From Mycobacterium sp. DL592 (lineage in GTDB: Bacteria; Actinomycetota; Actinomycetes; Mycobacteriales; Mycobacteriaceae): DNA of 64,000 bases. The notes under the pieces are model-generated. The model saw only the letters and a program-made list of their open reading frames with translations, had not been told where the DNA came from and did no database searches. Where the stretch lies: positions 1,555,299 through 1,619,298 of the forward strand of contig NZ_CP050192.1 in NCBI RefSeq assembly GCF_011694515.1, given 5' to 3'. A program made the translations under genes and the position numbers. Below are positions 27,601-37,476 of the stretch, in pieces; the first letter of the stretch is position 1; each line of letters begins with the position of its first letter.

Positions 27601-29625
27601 ATGTTTACCAGAGTCCTTGTCGCCAATAGGGGCGAGATAGCGGTGCGGGTCATGCGTACCCTGCGGGCCATCGGCATCGAATCGGTGGCGGTCTACAGCG
27701 ACGCCGACGCGGGTGCACGCCACGTCGCCGAGGCCGACGTCGCCGTCCGCATCGGCCCGCCGCCGGCCCGGCAGAGCTATCTGGACATCGACGCGGTGGT
27801 TGGTGCTGCGCTGCAGACCGGCGCCCAGGCCGTTCACCCCGGCTACGGATTCCTTTCGGAGAACTCCGATTTCGCCGCAGCGCTGGAGAGCACGGGCATC
27901 ACGTTCATCGGGCCGCCCAGTGGCGCCATCCGCACCATGGGCGACAAGATCGCATCCAAAGCGGCGGTCTCGGCGTTCGGCGTGCCGGTGGTGCCCGGAA
28001 TCGCCCGGCCCGGGCTCGCCGACGCCGAGCTCATCGAGGCCGCCGAAGACATCGGGTACCCGATCCTGGTGAAACCGTCCGCGGGCGGCGGCGGCAAGGG
28101 GATGCGCCGCGTCGACGACGCCGCCGATCTGCCTGCCGCGCTGGTTGCGTCGCGGCGCGAGTCGGCCGCGGCGTTCGGCGACGACACCCTGTTCCTCGAA
28201 CGATTCGTCCTGCGGCCCAGGCATATCGAGGTTCAGGTGCTCGCCGACAGCTACGGCACCGTGCTGCATTTCGGTGAGCGGGAGTGCAGCCTGCAGCGCC
28301 GCCATCAGAAGGTCATCGAGGAGGCCCCGTCGCCACTGCTGGACGCTGCCACCCGCGCACGCATCGGCGCCGCGGCGTGCAACACCGCCCGAAGCGTCGA
28401 CTACCGCGGCGCGGGCACCGTCGAGTTCATCGTCTCCGCCGACCGTCCCGACGAGTTCTTCTTCCTGGAGATGAACACCCGGCTGCAGGTTGAGCACCCG
28501 GTGACCGAACTGGTCACGGGGTGGGATCTGGTCGAATGGCAGATCCGCATCGCTGCGGGGGAGAAGCTGCACGCGACCCAGGACGACATCACCATGACCG
28601 GCCACGCCATCGAGGCCCGGGTGTACGCCGAAGACCCGGCGGCGGGCTTCCTGCCCACCGGCGGGCCGGTGCTGGGACTGCGGGAGCCGGCCGGTGTCGG
28701 CGGGCAGGAGCGAAGCGACTCGGGGTTCAACTCACGCGTGCGAGTGGATTCGGGCCTGGCGGTCGGGACGACGGTCGGCAGTGACTACGACCCGATGCTG
28801 TCGAAGGTGATCGCCTATGGGGCGGACCGCTCGACCGCGCTGCGCACCCTGGACCGGGCGCTGTCGCAGACAGCGGTGCTGGGGGTGGGCACCAACGTCG
28901 AGTTCCTCCGGTTCCTGCTGGCCGACGGCGACGTGGCCGCGGGCCGCCTCGACACCGGGCTGATCGACCGGCTGGTCTATACCGCCGAACCCGTCGACGA
29001 CGCGGTCCTGATCGCCGCGGCGGCCTACCGCTGGCTGCAGCGATGGCCTGCGACACCGGCAGACCTCTGGGATGTCCCGTCCGGCTGGCGGGCCGGTGAA
29101 CCTGCCCCCACGAGAATCCGGCTGCGCTCGGGGCCGCGCACCGACCACGTCCACATCACCGGCACACCAGGGGCCGCCACCGCCCGCGTCGAGGACGGTG
29201 AAAGTGTCTCGCTTGCAGCCGAACTGGACGGCGACGAGCTCACCGTGACGGTCGGGGGCATCCGCGCCACCTACCTCGCCGCCGTCGACGGTCACCGGAT
29301 CTGGCTGGCCGGTGCGGGCCGGACGGTCGCGGTCGAGGAGATGCGCGAGGCCTCGGTCCGCGCCGACGACGCGCACAGCGGCGACGCCGAACTCGTCAGC
29401 CCGATGCCGGGTTCCGTCGTCGCGGTCAACGTCGGAAACGGTGAGACTGTGCCCGCCGGCACCGTCGTGGTCGTCGTCGAAGCGATGAAGATGGAGCATT
29501 CGCTCACCGCCCCGGTCGACGGCGTCGTAGAACTTCTGGTCGCCGTCGGCGACCAGGTGAAGGTGGGTCAGCTGCTCGCCACGATCACAGCCACCACACA
29601 AGAGAAAGCCACGTCCGATGAGTGA
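27601..29625 (+). CDS. accA1: Biotin carboxylase/BCCP alpha subunit AccA1
   Basis: About 674 residues. ATP-dependent carboxylation of biotin, feeding AccD1. Order: biotin carboxylase N-terminal domain ([20 protein letters not shown]), ATP-grasp with [16 protein letters not shown] and the active-site [14 protein letters not shown], a C-terminal domain, a ~100-residue linking region, and a biotinyl domain with [17 protein letters not shown] start at ATG 27601, 2 nt after the accD1 stop; a GTG at 27595 overlapping that stop is less likely. The 3' end overlaps fadE19 by 8 nt. It is co-translated with its partner. Confidence 0.95.
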   Translation: MFTRVLVANRGEIAVRVMRTLRAIGIESVAVYSDADAGARHVAEADVAVRIGPPPARQSYLDIDAVVGAALQTGAQAVHPGYGFLSENSDFAAALESTGITFIGPPSGAIRTMGDKIASKAAVSAFGVPVVPGIARPGLADAELIEAAEDIGYPILVKPSAGGGGKGMRRVDDAADLPAALVASRRESAAAFGDDTLFLERFVLRPRHIEVQVLADSYGTVLHFGERECSLQRRHQKVIEEAPSPLLDAATRARIGAAACNTARSVDYRGAGTVEFIVSADRPDEFFFLEMNTRLQVEHPVTELVTGWDLVEWQIRIAAGEKLHATQDDITMTGHAIEARVYAEDPAAGFLPTGGPVLGLREPAGVGGQERSDSGFNSRVRVDSGLAVGTTVGSDYDPMLSKVIAYGADRSTALRTLDRALSQTAVLGVGTNVEFLRFLLADGDVAAGRLDTGLIDRLVYTAEPVDDAVLIAAAAYRWLQRWPATPADLWDVPSGWRAGEPAPTRIRLRSGPRTDHVHITGTPGAATARVEDGESVSLAAELDGDELTVTVGGIRATYLAAVDGHRIWLAGAGRTVAVEEMREASVRADDAHSGDAELVSPMPGSVVAVNVGNGETVPAGTVVVVVEAMKMEHSLTAPVDGVVELLVAVGDQVKVGQLLATITATTQEKATSDE

Positions 29626-30781
29626 CTTCCTGTCCACGGGAACCCTTCCCGACGAGTATCAGCAACTGGCCAAGACGGTCCGCGACTTCGCGCGCAACGT
29701 CGTCGCACCGGTGGCGGCCAAACACGACGCCGAGCATTCCTTCCCCTATGAGGTCGTCGCCGGGATGGCCGACATGGGCTTGTTCGGCCTGCCGTTCCCC
29801 GAGGAGTACGGCGGCATGGGAGGCGACTACTTCGCCCTGTGCCTGGCGCTGGAGGAACTCGGCAAGGTCGACCAGAGCGTCGCCATCACCCTGGAGGCCG
29901 GGGTGTCGCTCGGCGCGATGCCCGTCTACCGGTTCGGCACCGAGGCCCAGAAGCGGGAATGGCTGCCGCAGTTGACCAGTGGGCAGGCCCTGGGTGCGTT
30001 CGGTCTCACCGAGGCCGGCGGTGGCACCGACGCCGGTGCCACCAAGACCACCGCCCGGTTGGATGGGTCAACCTGGGTTATTAATGGCTCCAAGCAGTTC
30101 ATCACCAACTCCGGAACCGAGATCACCAAGCTGGTCACCGTCACCGCCGTCACCGGAACCGTCGGCGATCGCCGCGAGATCTCCTCGATCCTGGTGCCAG
30201 TGCCCACAACGGGATTCACCGCCGAACCGGCCTACGACAAGGTCGGTTGGAACGCCTCCGACACCCATCCGCTGACCTTCGAGGATGTCCGGGTGCCCGC
30301 AGAGAACCTGCTCGGTGAACGCGGTCGCGGCTACGCCAACTTCCTGCGCATCCTCGACGAAGGCCGGATCGCCATTGCCGCGCTGTCCACCGGTGCGGCG
30401 CAGGGATGTGTCGACGAGAGCGTCAAGTACGCCAAGGAACGCAGCGCCTTCGGCCAGCCGATCGGCCGCTACCAGGCCATCGAGTTCAAGATCGCCCGCA
30501 TGGAGGCCCGCGCCCATGCCGCCCGCACCGCCTACTACGACGCCGCCGCGCTGATGCTCGCGGGCAAGCCGTTCAAGAAGGAAGCCGCGATCGCCAAGCT
30601 CGTCGCGAGTGAAGCCGCGATGGACAACGCGCGCGACGCCACCCAGATCCACGGCGGCTACGGCTTCATGAACGAGTATCCCGTCGCCCGCCACTACCGC
30701 GACAGCAAGATCCTCGAAATCGGTGAAGGGACAACCGAAGTGCAGCTGATGCTGATCGCCCGGGAGTTGGGTGTGGCATGA
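29618..30781 (+). CDS. fadE19: Acyl-CoA dehydrogenase FadE19 (isovaleryl/branched-chain type)
   Basis: 387 residues. FAD enzyme that oxidises a short branched acyl-CoA, probably isovaleryl-CoA to 3-methylcrotonyl-CoA, the AccA1/AccD1 substrate. Motifs: [20 protein letters not shown] (FAD/substrate), [48 protein letters not shown] and [15 protein letters not shown]. The catalytic Glu of this family in the last motif (EIGEGT) is present. It overlaps accA1 by 8 nt and the MaoC gene by 4 nt (ATGA), in line with the Rv2500c position. Confidence 0.94.
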   Translation: MSDFLSTGTLPDEYQQLAKTVRDFARNVVAPVAAKHDAEHSFPYEVVAGMADMGLFGLPFPEEYGGMGGDYFALCLALEELGKVDQSVAITLEAGVSLGAMPVYRFGTEAQKREWLPQLTSGQALGAFGLTEAGGGTDAGATKTTARLDGSTWVINGSKQFITNSGTEITKLVTVTAVTGTVGDRREISSILVPVPTTGFTAEPAYDKVGWNASDTHPLTFEDVRVPAENLLGERGRGYANFLRILDEGRIAIAALSTGAAQGCVDESVKYAKERSAFGQPIGRYQAIEFKIARMEARAHAARTAYYDAAALMLAGKPFKKEAAIAKLVASEAAMDNARDATQIHGGYGFMNEYPVARHYRDSKILEIGEGTTEVQLMLIARELGVA

Positions 30782-31257
30782 CGGAGGAACGGATCGTCGA
30801 ACAGCGCGGGCTGTGGTTCGAGGAATTCGAACTCGGGGTGCGCTACCTGCACCGGCCAGGGCGCACCATCACCGAGGCCGACAACGTGCTGTTCACCACG
30901 CTGACGATGAACACCCAGGCGCTGCATCTGGACGCCGCGTTCTCCGATGCGCTGCCGCCGTTCCATCAGCGGCTGGTGAACTCGATGTTCACGCTGTCGA
31001 CGCTGGTGGGCCTGTCGGTGGCGCAGCTGACCCAGGGCACCATCGTCGGCAACCTCGGGTTCAGCGAGATCGCCTTCCCCAAACCGCTGTTCCACGGTGA
31101 CACTCTCTACGCTGAGACGGTGATCACCGACAAGCGGGAGTCCAAAAGCCGCCCCGGTGAAGGCATCGTGACCTTTGCGCACACGGGGCGTAATCAGCAC
31201 GGCGACATCGTCGCGACGGCTGCCCGCAAGACCATGGTCCGTAAGAGGCCGGTCTGA
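30778..31257 (+). CDS. MaoC-like (R)-hydratase (Rv2499c orthologue)
   Basis: 159 residues, single hot-dog domain. FEEFELGVRYLHRPGRTITE opens the fold, with the dehydratase pattern TITEADNVLFTTLTMNTQAL holding the Asp near the catalytic position and LHLDA following. It closes with IVGNLGFSEIAFPKPLFHGD and DTLYAETVITDKR. In a leucine operon it may hydrate 3-methylglutaconyl-CoA or a similar branched enoyl-CoA (inference). The start overlaps the fadE19 stop (ATGA) and the stop overlaps the next start (TGATG), so it is tightly coupled. Confidence 0.9.
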   Translation: MTEERIVEQRGLWFEEFELGVRYLHRPGRTITEADNVLFTTLTMNTQALHLDAAFSDALPPFHQRLVNSMFTLSTLVGLSVAQLTQGTIVGNLGFSEIAFPKPLFHGDTLYAETVITDKRESKSRPGEGIVTFAHTGRNQHGDIVATAARKTMVRKRPV

Positions 31258-32075
31258 TGACGCTGACCGAACCCGGGCCGGGCTGGCTGTTCTGCCCCGC
31301 CGACCGCCCCGAACGCTTCGAAAAGGCAGCGGCTGCAGCCGATGTCGTCATCCTCGACCTCGAGGACGGTGTCGCGGCCAACGACCGCGAGGCCGCGCGG
31401 GAGGCGCTGGTGAGCACCCTGCTGGACCCGGGCCGCACCGTCGTGCGCATCAACCCGTCGACCACCGCCGATCACGCACGCGACCTCGAAGTCTTAGCCC
31501 GTACCCCGTACACCACCGTGATGCTGGCCAAAACCGAATCCGCCGAGCAGGTCGCAGCGCTGGCCCCGCTGGACGTGGTGGTCCTCGTCGAGACCCCGAT
31601 CGGTGCACTCGCCGTTACCGAGACCGCCCGGGTCGACAACGCCTACGCGGTGATGTGGGGCGCCGAGGACTTGTTCGCGGTCCTCGGCGGCACCGACAAC
31701 CGCTACCCGGACGGTAGCTACCGGGAGGTGGCCCGCCATGTGCGCTCGCAGAGCCTGCTGGCCGCCAAGGCCTACGGCAAGCTCGCGCTGGACTCGGTGT
31801 TCCTCGACATCAAGAACCTCGACGGGCTGCGCGCCGAGGCCGATGACGCCGTCGCCGTCGGATTCGACGCAAAGGTAGCGATCCACCCTAGCCAGATTGC
31901 CGAGATACGGAAGGCCTACCATCCCACCGCCGAGCAAGTACGTTGGGCGCGACACGTATTGGCGGCAGCGCGCGATGAGCGCGGTGTCTTCCAGTACGAG
32001 GGCATAATGGTAGATGCCCCGGTGCTGCGGCGAGCAGAGCGTATCGTCCAGCTCTCGCCCGAACCCGGCCGTTAG
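31257..32075 (+). CDS. citE: CitE-like beta-hydroxyacyl-CoA lyase (Rv2498c orthologue)
   Basis: 272 residues. HpcH/HpaI aldolase family, TIM barrel with Mg2+ site: VVILDLEDGVAANDREAARE, then RTVVRINPSTT, VVLVETPIGALAVTE and AYAVMWGAEDLFAVLGG; the Glu (ETP) and Asp (AED) are metal ligands. M. tuberculosis Rv2498c cleaves (S)-citramalyl-CoA and HMG-CoA, linking leucine and itaconate breakdown. The same role fits this operon. Stand-alone CitE in actinobacteria has no CitD/CitF partners, and none are present here. Confidence 0.92.
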   Translation: MTLTEPGPGWLFCPADRPERFEKAAAAADVVILDLEDGVAANDREAAREALVSTLLDPGRTVVRINPSTTADHARDLEVLARTPYTTVMLAKTESAEQVAALAPLDVVVLVETPIGALAVTETARVDNAYAVMWGAEDLFAVLGGTDNRYPDGSYREVARHVRSQSLLAAKAYGKLALDSVFLDIKNLDGLRAEADDAVAVGFDAKVAIHPSQIAEIRKAYHPTAEQVRWARHVLAAARDERGVFQYEGIMVDAPVLRRAERIVQLSPEPGR

Positions 32076-32179
32076 CTGGCACTCCGCCACAACGGATTTT
32101 GCTCTGACCGCCTCCGCGCTGAGCAGACCTGAGGTCGTGACGGCCGAACATGCCGTCCGCGTGGCCACAAGGAGGCGGC

Positions 32180-33232
32180 ATGGGTCAGTTGGTGCAGTTC
32201 ATCGCACCCGACGGAACCGCTACGGCGGACTCCGACTACCGGCTGCCGCCAGAAACCTTGGCCTGGCTCTACGAACACCTCGTCCTCACCCGCGACCTCG
32301 ACGGGGAGTTCGTCAACCTGCAGCGCCAGGGCGAATTGGCGCTGTATGCCTCATGTCGCGGGCAGGAAGCCGCCCAGGTCGGTGCCGCGGCGTGCCTGCG
32401 CAAGACCGACTGGCTGTTCCCGCAATTTCGTGAGCTCGGCGTCTTCCTGGTGCGCGGTATCGCACCGGGGCAGGTCGCGGCGGTGTGGCGAGGATCCTGG
32501 CACGGCGGCCTCGGCTTCACGGCGAAATGTTGTGCGCCGATTACGATCCCCATCGCCACCCACGCCCCGCATGCCGTCGGTGCCGCGATGGCCGCTCAGC
32601 GACTCGGCGAGAAGACCGTCACAGTGGCGTTCCTCGGTGACGGCGCCACCAGTGAAGGCGACACCCACGAGGCCATGAACCTGGCCGCCGTCGAGAACGC
32701 ACCGTGCGTGTTCTTCGTCCAGAACAACCAGTGGGCGATCTCGGTGCCGGCCAGCAGGCAGTACGCCGGGCCGTCGATCGCAGATCGCGCCGCCGGATAC
32801 GGGATGGCGGGGGTGATCGTCGACGGCAACGACGTCCTGGCCTGTTACCGGGTGATGAGCGAGGCCGCTGAACGTGCCCGCACCGGCGGAGGACCGACCC
32901 TGATCGAGGCCATCACCTACCGGATGGGCCCGCACACCACCTCCGATGACGCCGACCGATACCGGCCGGAAGAAGAAGTCGCCCTGTGGGCGGCCCGCGA
33001 TCCGATCACTCGCTACCGCATCTACCTCGAGTGCCTCGGAGTGCTCGACGAGCGGCTGGAACACCGGGTGGCGGCCCGCTCGGCGCGGCTGCGGGCCGAG
33101 CTTCGTGCCGCGGTGGTCGATGCTCCCGAGCCGGATGTAGGGGAGCTCTTCGACGTCGTCTACGCAGAGCCGACGCCGCTGATGGCCACCCAGCGCGCGC
33201 AACTGCTGTCCGAAATGGCGAAGGAGAACTGA
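32180..33232 (+). CDS. bkdA: Branched-chain keto-acid dehydrogenase E1 alpha
   Basis: 350 residues from ATG 32180, chosen for AAGGAGG at 32169-32175; an ATG 30 nt upstream lacks a site. Thiamin-diphosphate enzyme subunit that decarboxylates 2-keto acids from Leu, Ile and Val. The ThDP motif runs from VAFLGDGATSEGDTHEAMNL to FFVQNNQWAISVPA (GDG...NN), and the phosphorylation-loop region YRMGPHTTSDDADRYRPEEE is conserved. The gap of ~100 nt after citE is the only notable break in the operon, so a secondary promoter is possible there. Confidence 0.94.
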   Translation: MGQLVQFIAPDGTATADSDYRLPPETLAWLYEHLVLTRDLDGEFVNLQRQGELALYASCRGQEAAQVGAAACLRKTDWLFPQFRELGVFLVRGIAPGQVAAVWRGSWHGGLGFTAKCCAPITIPIATHAPHAVGAAMAAQRLGEKTVTVAFLGDGATSEGDTHEAMNLAAVENAPCVFFVQNNQWAISVPASRQYAGPSIADRAAGYGMAGVIVDGNDVLACYRVMSEAAERARTGGGPTLIEAITYRMGPHTTSDDADRYRPEEEVALWAARDPITRYRIYLECLGVLDERLEHRVAARSARLRAELRAAVVDAPEPDVGELFDVVYAEPTPLMATQRAQLLSEMAKEN

Positions 33233-33233
33233 G

Positions 33234-34250
33234 ATGACCCAGATCATCGAGCCGCCGGCGTTCATGAGCACCTTGCCCGAGGTCACCACGCTGACCATGG
33301 CGCAGGCGATCAACCGTGCACTACACGATGCGATGGCGGCCGACGACCGCGTCCTGGTCTTCGGCGAGGACGTCGCCCAACTCGGCGGGGTCTTCCGCAT
33401 CACCGAGGGTTTGACCGAAACCTTCGGAGCACAGAGGTGTTTCGACACCCCGCTCGCCGAGTCGGCGATCATCGGAATGGCGGTCGGCCTGGCCCTGCGC
33501 GGGTTCGTCCCGGTGCCCGAGATCCAATTCGACGGCTTCTCCTACCCGGCGTTCGACCAGGTGGTCAGTCACCTCGCCAAGTACCGCACCCGCACCAGGG
33601 GCGAGGTGGACATGCCGGTGACGGTTCGTATCCCGTCGTTCGGCGGTATCGGTGCGGTGGAACATCACTCGGAGTCCACCGAGACGTACTGGACGCACAC
33701 GGCGGGGCTGAAAGTGGTGGTGCCGTCTTCTCCGTCGGACGCCTACTGGCTACTGCGCCATGCCATCTCGTCCCGCGACCCGGTGATCTACCTGGAACCC
33801 AAACGCCGCTACTGGGGCCGCGAGGCCGTCGACCTCGTCGAACCGGCGCCCCCGATCGGGCGCGCCGTCGTGCGCAGGGCGGGTAGTGACGTCACGGTGC
33901 TGACCTACGGCGGGCTGGTCGCCACCGCACTTGGTGCCGCGGAGATCGCCGAGGCCGATCTGGAAGTGATCGACCTGCGGTCGTTGAACCCCTTGGACTT
34001 CGAGACCGTCGCAGCGTCGGTGACCAAGACCGGGCGCGCGGTGATCATGCACGAAGGGCCGCGGACATTGGGCTTCGGGGCCGAGCTGGCCGCCAGGATC
34101 TCCGAGGAGTTGTTCTACGACCTGGAAGCTCCGGTGTTGCGGGCCACCGGATTCGACACCCCCTACCCGCCGGCCCGGATGGAGAAGGTGTGGCTGCCCG
34201 GCGTCGACCGGCTGCTGGACTGTGTCGAGAAAGCGACGCGACGGCCATGA
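33234..34250 (+). CDS. bkdB: Branched-chain keto-acid dehydrogenase E1 beta
   Basis: 338 residues. Transketolase-type Pyr domain: [20 protein letters not shown], the conserved [21 protein letters not shown], then [17 protein letters not shown] and the C-terminal domain [20 protein letters not shown]. It pairs with BkdA to form the E1 heterotetramer. It begins 1 nt after the bkdA stop with AAGGAG at 33221-33226, and its stop overlaps bkdC (ATGA). Confidence 0.95.
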   Translation: MTQIIEPPAFMSTLPEVTTLTMAQAINRALHDAMAADDRVLVFGEDVAQLGGVFRITEGLTETFGAQRCFDTPLAESAIIGMAVGLALRGFVPVPEIQFDGFSYPAFDQVVSHLAKYRTRTRGEVDMPVTVRIPSFGGIGAVEHHSESTETYWTHTAGLKVVVPSSPSDAYWLLRHAISSRDPVIYLEPKRRYWGREAVDLVEPAPPIGRAVVRRAGSDVTVLTYGGLVATALGAAEIAEADLEVIDLRSLNPLDFETVAASVTKTGRAVIMHEGPRTLGFGAELAARISEELFYDLEAPVLRATGFDTPYPPARMEKVWLPGVDRLLDCVEKATRRP

Positions 34251-35347
34251 GCGACTTCCTGGTTCCCGACCTCGGCGAAGGCTTACCGGACGCCACGATC
34301 ACCGGCTGGGCGGTCTCGGTGGGTGACGTCGTCGAACTCAACCAGACCCTGTGCACCGTCGAGACCAACAAGGCCGAGGTCGAGATACCCAGCCCATACT
34401 CGGGCCGGATCGTCGCTCTCGGCGGTGCCGAAGGCGAAACACTGCCCGTGGGAACGCTGTTGGTCCGCATCGACACCGGTGCGCCGGAGCCGCGCACACC
34501 GGTCCTCGTCGGTTACGGCACCGACAATGGCATGGATCGCAGCAGGCGGGTACGGGCGGCGCCCAAGGTGCGCAAGCTGGCGGCTGAACTTGCTGTGGAC
34601 CTGGCGAGCCTGGCACCGGGATCAGGTGCCGATGGGATCGTCACCCGCGACGACATCGAAGCCGCTGTGGGTGCGGAAACGGTTGCAGTGCAGGGTGTTC
34701 GGGCGCGGATGGCCACGCAGATGTCGTTGTCGCGCAGCCGAATTCCCGATGCGCACGCAAGTGTGCAGGTGGAGTGTTCGGCGCTGCTCCGGTTGCGCGA
34801 CCGGCTGGCGGTGACGCCGTTCGTGCTGACACTGCGGATGCTGCTCATCGCGTTGAGCCGGCATCGGTTGCTCAATGCGACCTGGGTGGACGGTGATGGT
34901 GGCGCGCAGATCCGGCTGCACTCAGATATCCGGCTGGGGGTCGCGGTGGCTACCGAGCGGGGCTTGGTGGTGCCGGTGATCGCGGATGCGCACCGGCTCA
35001 CCACGCGCCGGCTTGCCGCCGCCGTCGAACAGCTCGTCGACAACGCGCGAAGCGGGTCGTTGTCCCCGGCCGAGTTGGGCAATTCGACGTTCACGGTGTC
35101 GAACTTCGGCGCCCTGGGCCTCGACGAAGGAGTGCCGGTCATCAACTATCCCGAGGCGGCGATCCTGGGCGTCGGCTCCCTGCGGCCACGCGCGGTCGTG
35201 ATCGACGACGAGGTGGTGGCCCGCCCGACGATGACGCTGACGTGCGCCTTCGATCACCGGGTCGCCGACGGCGCTCAGGTCGCGGCGTTTCTCACCGATC
35301 TGCGCGGACTGATCGAAGCGCCGGAGACCGCGCTATTGGATTGTTAG
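34247..35347 (+). CDS. bkdC: Branched-chain keto-acid dehydrogenase E2 (lipoamide acyltransferase)
   Basis: 366 residues. One N-terminal lipoyl domain with the modified lysine in [18 protein letters not shown], a peripheral-subunit-binding domain ([20 protein letters not shown]), and a catalytic domain ending [16 protein letters not shown] with the active-site His and Asp. The single lipoyl domain and compact size fit the actinobacterial form. No E3 (lipoamide dehydrogenase) follows, so a shared Lpd encoded elsewhere must serve, as known in M. tuberculosis. The start overlaps the bkdB stop by 4 nt. Last gene of the operon; it converges on the secreted protein gene. Confidence 0.93.
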   Translation: MSDFLVPDLGEGLPDATITGWAVSVGDVVELNQTLCTVETNKAEVEIPSPYSGRIVALGGAEGETLPVGTLLVRIDTGAPEPRTPVLVGYGTDNGMDRSRRVRAAPKVRKLAAELAVDLASLAPGSGADGIVTRDDIEAAVGAETVAVQGVRARMATQMSLSRSRIPDAHASVQVECSALLRLRDRLAVTPFVLTLRMLLIALSRHRLLNATWVDGDGGAQIRLHSDIRLGVAVATERGLVVPVIADAHRLTTRRLAAAVEQLVDNARSGSLSPAELGNSTFTVSNFGALGLDEGVPVINYPEAAILGVGSLRPRAVVIDDEVVARPTMTLTCAFDHRVADGAQVAAFLTDLRGLIEAPETALLDC

Positions 35348-37395
35348 GCCTGCGGATACGGCCAGTAGCGCTTGTTGTAGCCGAGCTGACGCGCCGCGAT
35401 CTGGGCCTGGCGGTCGTACGGGATCGCCGGCAGGTTGAGCGCGCTGATGGGCACGACGTATGAGCTGACGTTCGGGTCGGTGGTGTTGGCGGGGTCGAAG
35501 TCCTGGAATCGGATGGAGATCGTCCCCTGATTCAGGCCGCCGGTGGACACCCAGTTGACGAAGCCCGGGTCGGAGGGCGAGACCACGATGGTGTAGCTAC
35601 CGTCGCCGTTGGCGACCGCCTGGCTGGCGTTGAGGCTGGTCTGCTCGTCCCAGTAGTTGTTGGTGATCGTCCAGTCGTTGGTCACCGGCACCACGAAGTA
35701 CTTCGCGTTGTTGGGCTTGATGGTGATCACCAACGCGTCGTCGTTGCCGAGCTGGAAGTAACCGGTGCTCTGCAACTGAGTGGACAGGAACTCCGCATTG
35801 TGGGCGGGATCGGTGAGCACATTCGGCGCCTTCTGGGTGGCCACCCCCATGTACTTGTCCTCGCCGCTGATCCCGAGCAGCAGCATGATCGTGGCGGCCT
35901 CCACGGACTGCAGGATGCGGGGTGCGGACAGCGGCGGAATGAGTGAAACCAGCTGTGTCAGAAGCGGGTTGGACGATACCAAGGGTCCGATCCCCGGGAT
36001 GGCGAAGCCGCCGATCTGGCTGAACAGGCTGTCCGGCGGGCCGCTGACCCGCAGGATCGACAGGCTCATCGGTTGTTCGTTGTTCCAGTCCGCCAACGTG
36101 TTTCGGGTCGTGATGAGTGTTGTGCCGGGCGGCAGGTACAGATGGTTGGTCTGGCCCGGGGCGGTGGGCGTGGAATCGACGGTGATGGTGAACGAACCGT
36201 CCGAACCGACGACGAGGTCTTTACCATTGAGGTTGTCGGCGGTCGTCCCGCTCAATCCGGTCAGCACGCTGAAGTTGGTGTCGGCAGGCAGCGACCCGTC
36301 GAACCGTCCGGTGATGACGTACTTCGAGGCGTTGTTCACCCCGACGAAGCGGTAGATCGTGTCGGGGTTGTCGTACCAGATCCGCGCACCGGAGAAGCTC
36401 TGCATGTACCAGTCGTGCGGCGGATTGACCTGCTGCAGGATCTTCGGACTGTTCGAATTGAGCAGCAGCACTTCGATAGCCGCCTGGTTGGCGTACTCGG
36501 TGACAGCCTGGTCCAGCTGGGCCATATTGACCTGATCAGCACCGCCCACGGCGGCGAAGTTCTTCCGAGCCGCCAGCCACCACCCCGCTTTGAGGACGAT
36601 CTTGGCCACCTGCATGATCGGCGAATTCGCGATCTGGGCGACGAGTTTCTCAGCCTGGAGCTGATCGGCGGTGGCGAGCACAGTGTTCGGAAGTGTACTT
36701 CCCGGGTTCTGCAGCACGGTCACCTGTTGTGTGGCGGTGGCGCCGCCGCCGGGTGCGAAAAGCGTTGCCAGCCCGTGCCAATGCGGCGCGTTGCCCGGGC
36801 GGTCGTCAGCGGTCACGGTGAAGGTGTCGGTTCCGCCGAGTGTCGTGAAGTCCGGGTCGGGGGAGTAGGTGAACGTCCCGTCGGCATGGATTTGGACATT
36901 GCCGTGCTGAGCGCCGCTGGCGGTGTAGGTCAGGGCGTAGCCGTTGGCCTGGGATGCGTTGAGGGTGCCGGTGATGACGCCGTCGGGGGCCTGGACGTTC
37001 TGGGCCGCGTTGTAGGCGAGCACCGGGGTCTGCGCGAAGAACGTGTTGCCGATGCTCGGAGGGGGTTGGCTGGCGGTCTGGGCCTGTTCGACTTCTCGGC
37101 GCGCATAACCGACGAGATCGGTCAAGGATGTCGCGGTCGTCGGGACCACCGGGCGGCCCGGGCTGGCGACGGCGGCGCTCGGGCGCGCGGTCACCTGAAT
37201 GACACGGGTGCGGTTGGGTGCTGCCCGGTTATCGGTGGACTTGGCGGGCTGCCGCGCGGAGTGCGCTGTGGAGCTTCCGGTGTCGGCAGCCGCGATTCCG
37301 GGAGCGTTGGCGACGGCCAGCCCGATGCCGAGGGCGAAGGCGAGCGCCCCGACCCGTCCGATAGTGGGAGAACATCGGCCAGGTGTGTTCTGCAT
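35344..37395 (-). CDS. Large secreted protein with Ig/cadherin-like N-terminal repeat domain
   Basis: 683 residues from ATG 37393-37395 (a GTG just before is possible). A signal peptide ([22 protein letters not shown]) is followed by a Thr/Pro/Ala linker. At ~105-195 there is a VCBS/cadherin-like bacterial domain ([50 protein letters not shown]). The long C-terminal part (~230-680) is beta-rich, with two related stretches ending [10 protein letters not shown] and [20 protein letters not shown]; it loosely resembles DUF1214-type domains. Mycobacteria encode several such exported proteins of unknown role, perhaps adhesive or polymer-binding (inference). The final 4 nt overlap bkdC. Confidence 0.75.
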   Translation of the reverse strand: MQNTPGRCSPTIGRVGALAFALGIGLAVANAPGIAAADTGSSTAHSARQPAKSTDNRAAPNRTRVIQVTARPSAAVASPGRPVVPTTATSLTDLVGYARREVEQAQTASQPPPSIGNTFFAQTPVLAYNAAQNVQAPDGVITGTLNASQANGYALTYTASGAQHGNVQIHADGTFTYSPDPDFTTLGGTDTFTVTADDRPGNAPHWHGLATLFAPGGGATATQQVTVLQNPGSTLPNTVLATADQLQAEKLVAQIANSPIMQVAKIVLKAGWWLAARKNFAAVGGADQVNMAQLDQAVTEYANQAAIEVLLLNSNSPKILQQVNPPHDWYMQSFSGARIWYDNPDTIYRFVGVNNASKYVITGRFDGSLPADTNFSVLTGLSGTTADNLNGKDLVVGSDGSFTITVDSTPTAPGQTNHLYLPPGTTLITTRNTLADWNNEQPMSLSILRVSGPPDSLFSQIGGFAIPGIGPLVSSNPLLTQLVSLIPPLSAPRILQSVEAATIMLLLGISGEDKYMGVATQKAPNVLTDPAHNAEFLSTQLQSTGYFQLGNDDALVITIKPNNAKYFVVPVTNDWTITNNYWDEQTSLNASQAVANGDGSYTIVVSPSDPGFVNWVSTGGLNQGTISIRFQDFDPANTTDPNVSSYVVPISALNLPAIPYDRQAQIAARQLGYNKRYWPYPQA

Positions 37396-37460
37396 CACAT
37401 GCGGACTGTAGGGGATCAGATGACCGTGCGGCCCCGAATTGTCTGGGGTGCCGACTAGTA

Positions 37461-37476
37461 TCGAACATATGTGCGA
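37461..37476 (+). promoter_or_regulatory. LexA-type SOS box over the 13E12-gene start
   Basis: TCGAACATATGTGCGA differs at one base from the mycobacterial LexA consensus TCGAAC-N4-GTTCGA and forms a near-perfect 16-bp palindrome. It contains the ATG (37469) of the 13E12 gene. Related 13E12 genes in M. tuberculosis carry SOS boxes at the same place. LexA bound here would block both transcription and a leaderless start. The sequence match is direct; regulation is inference. Confidence 0.7.
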
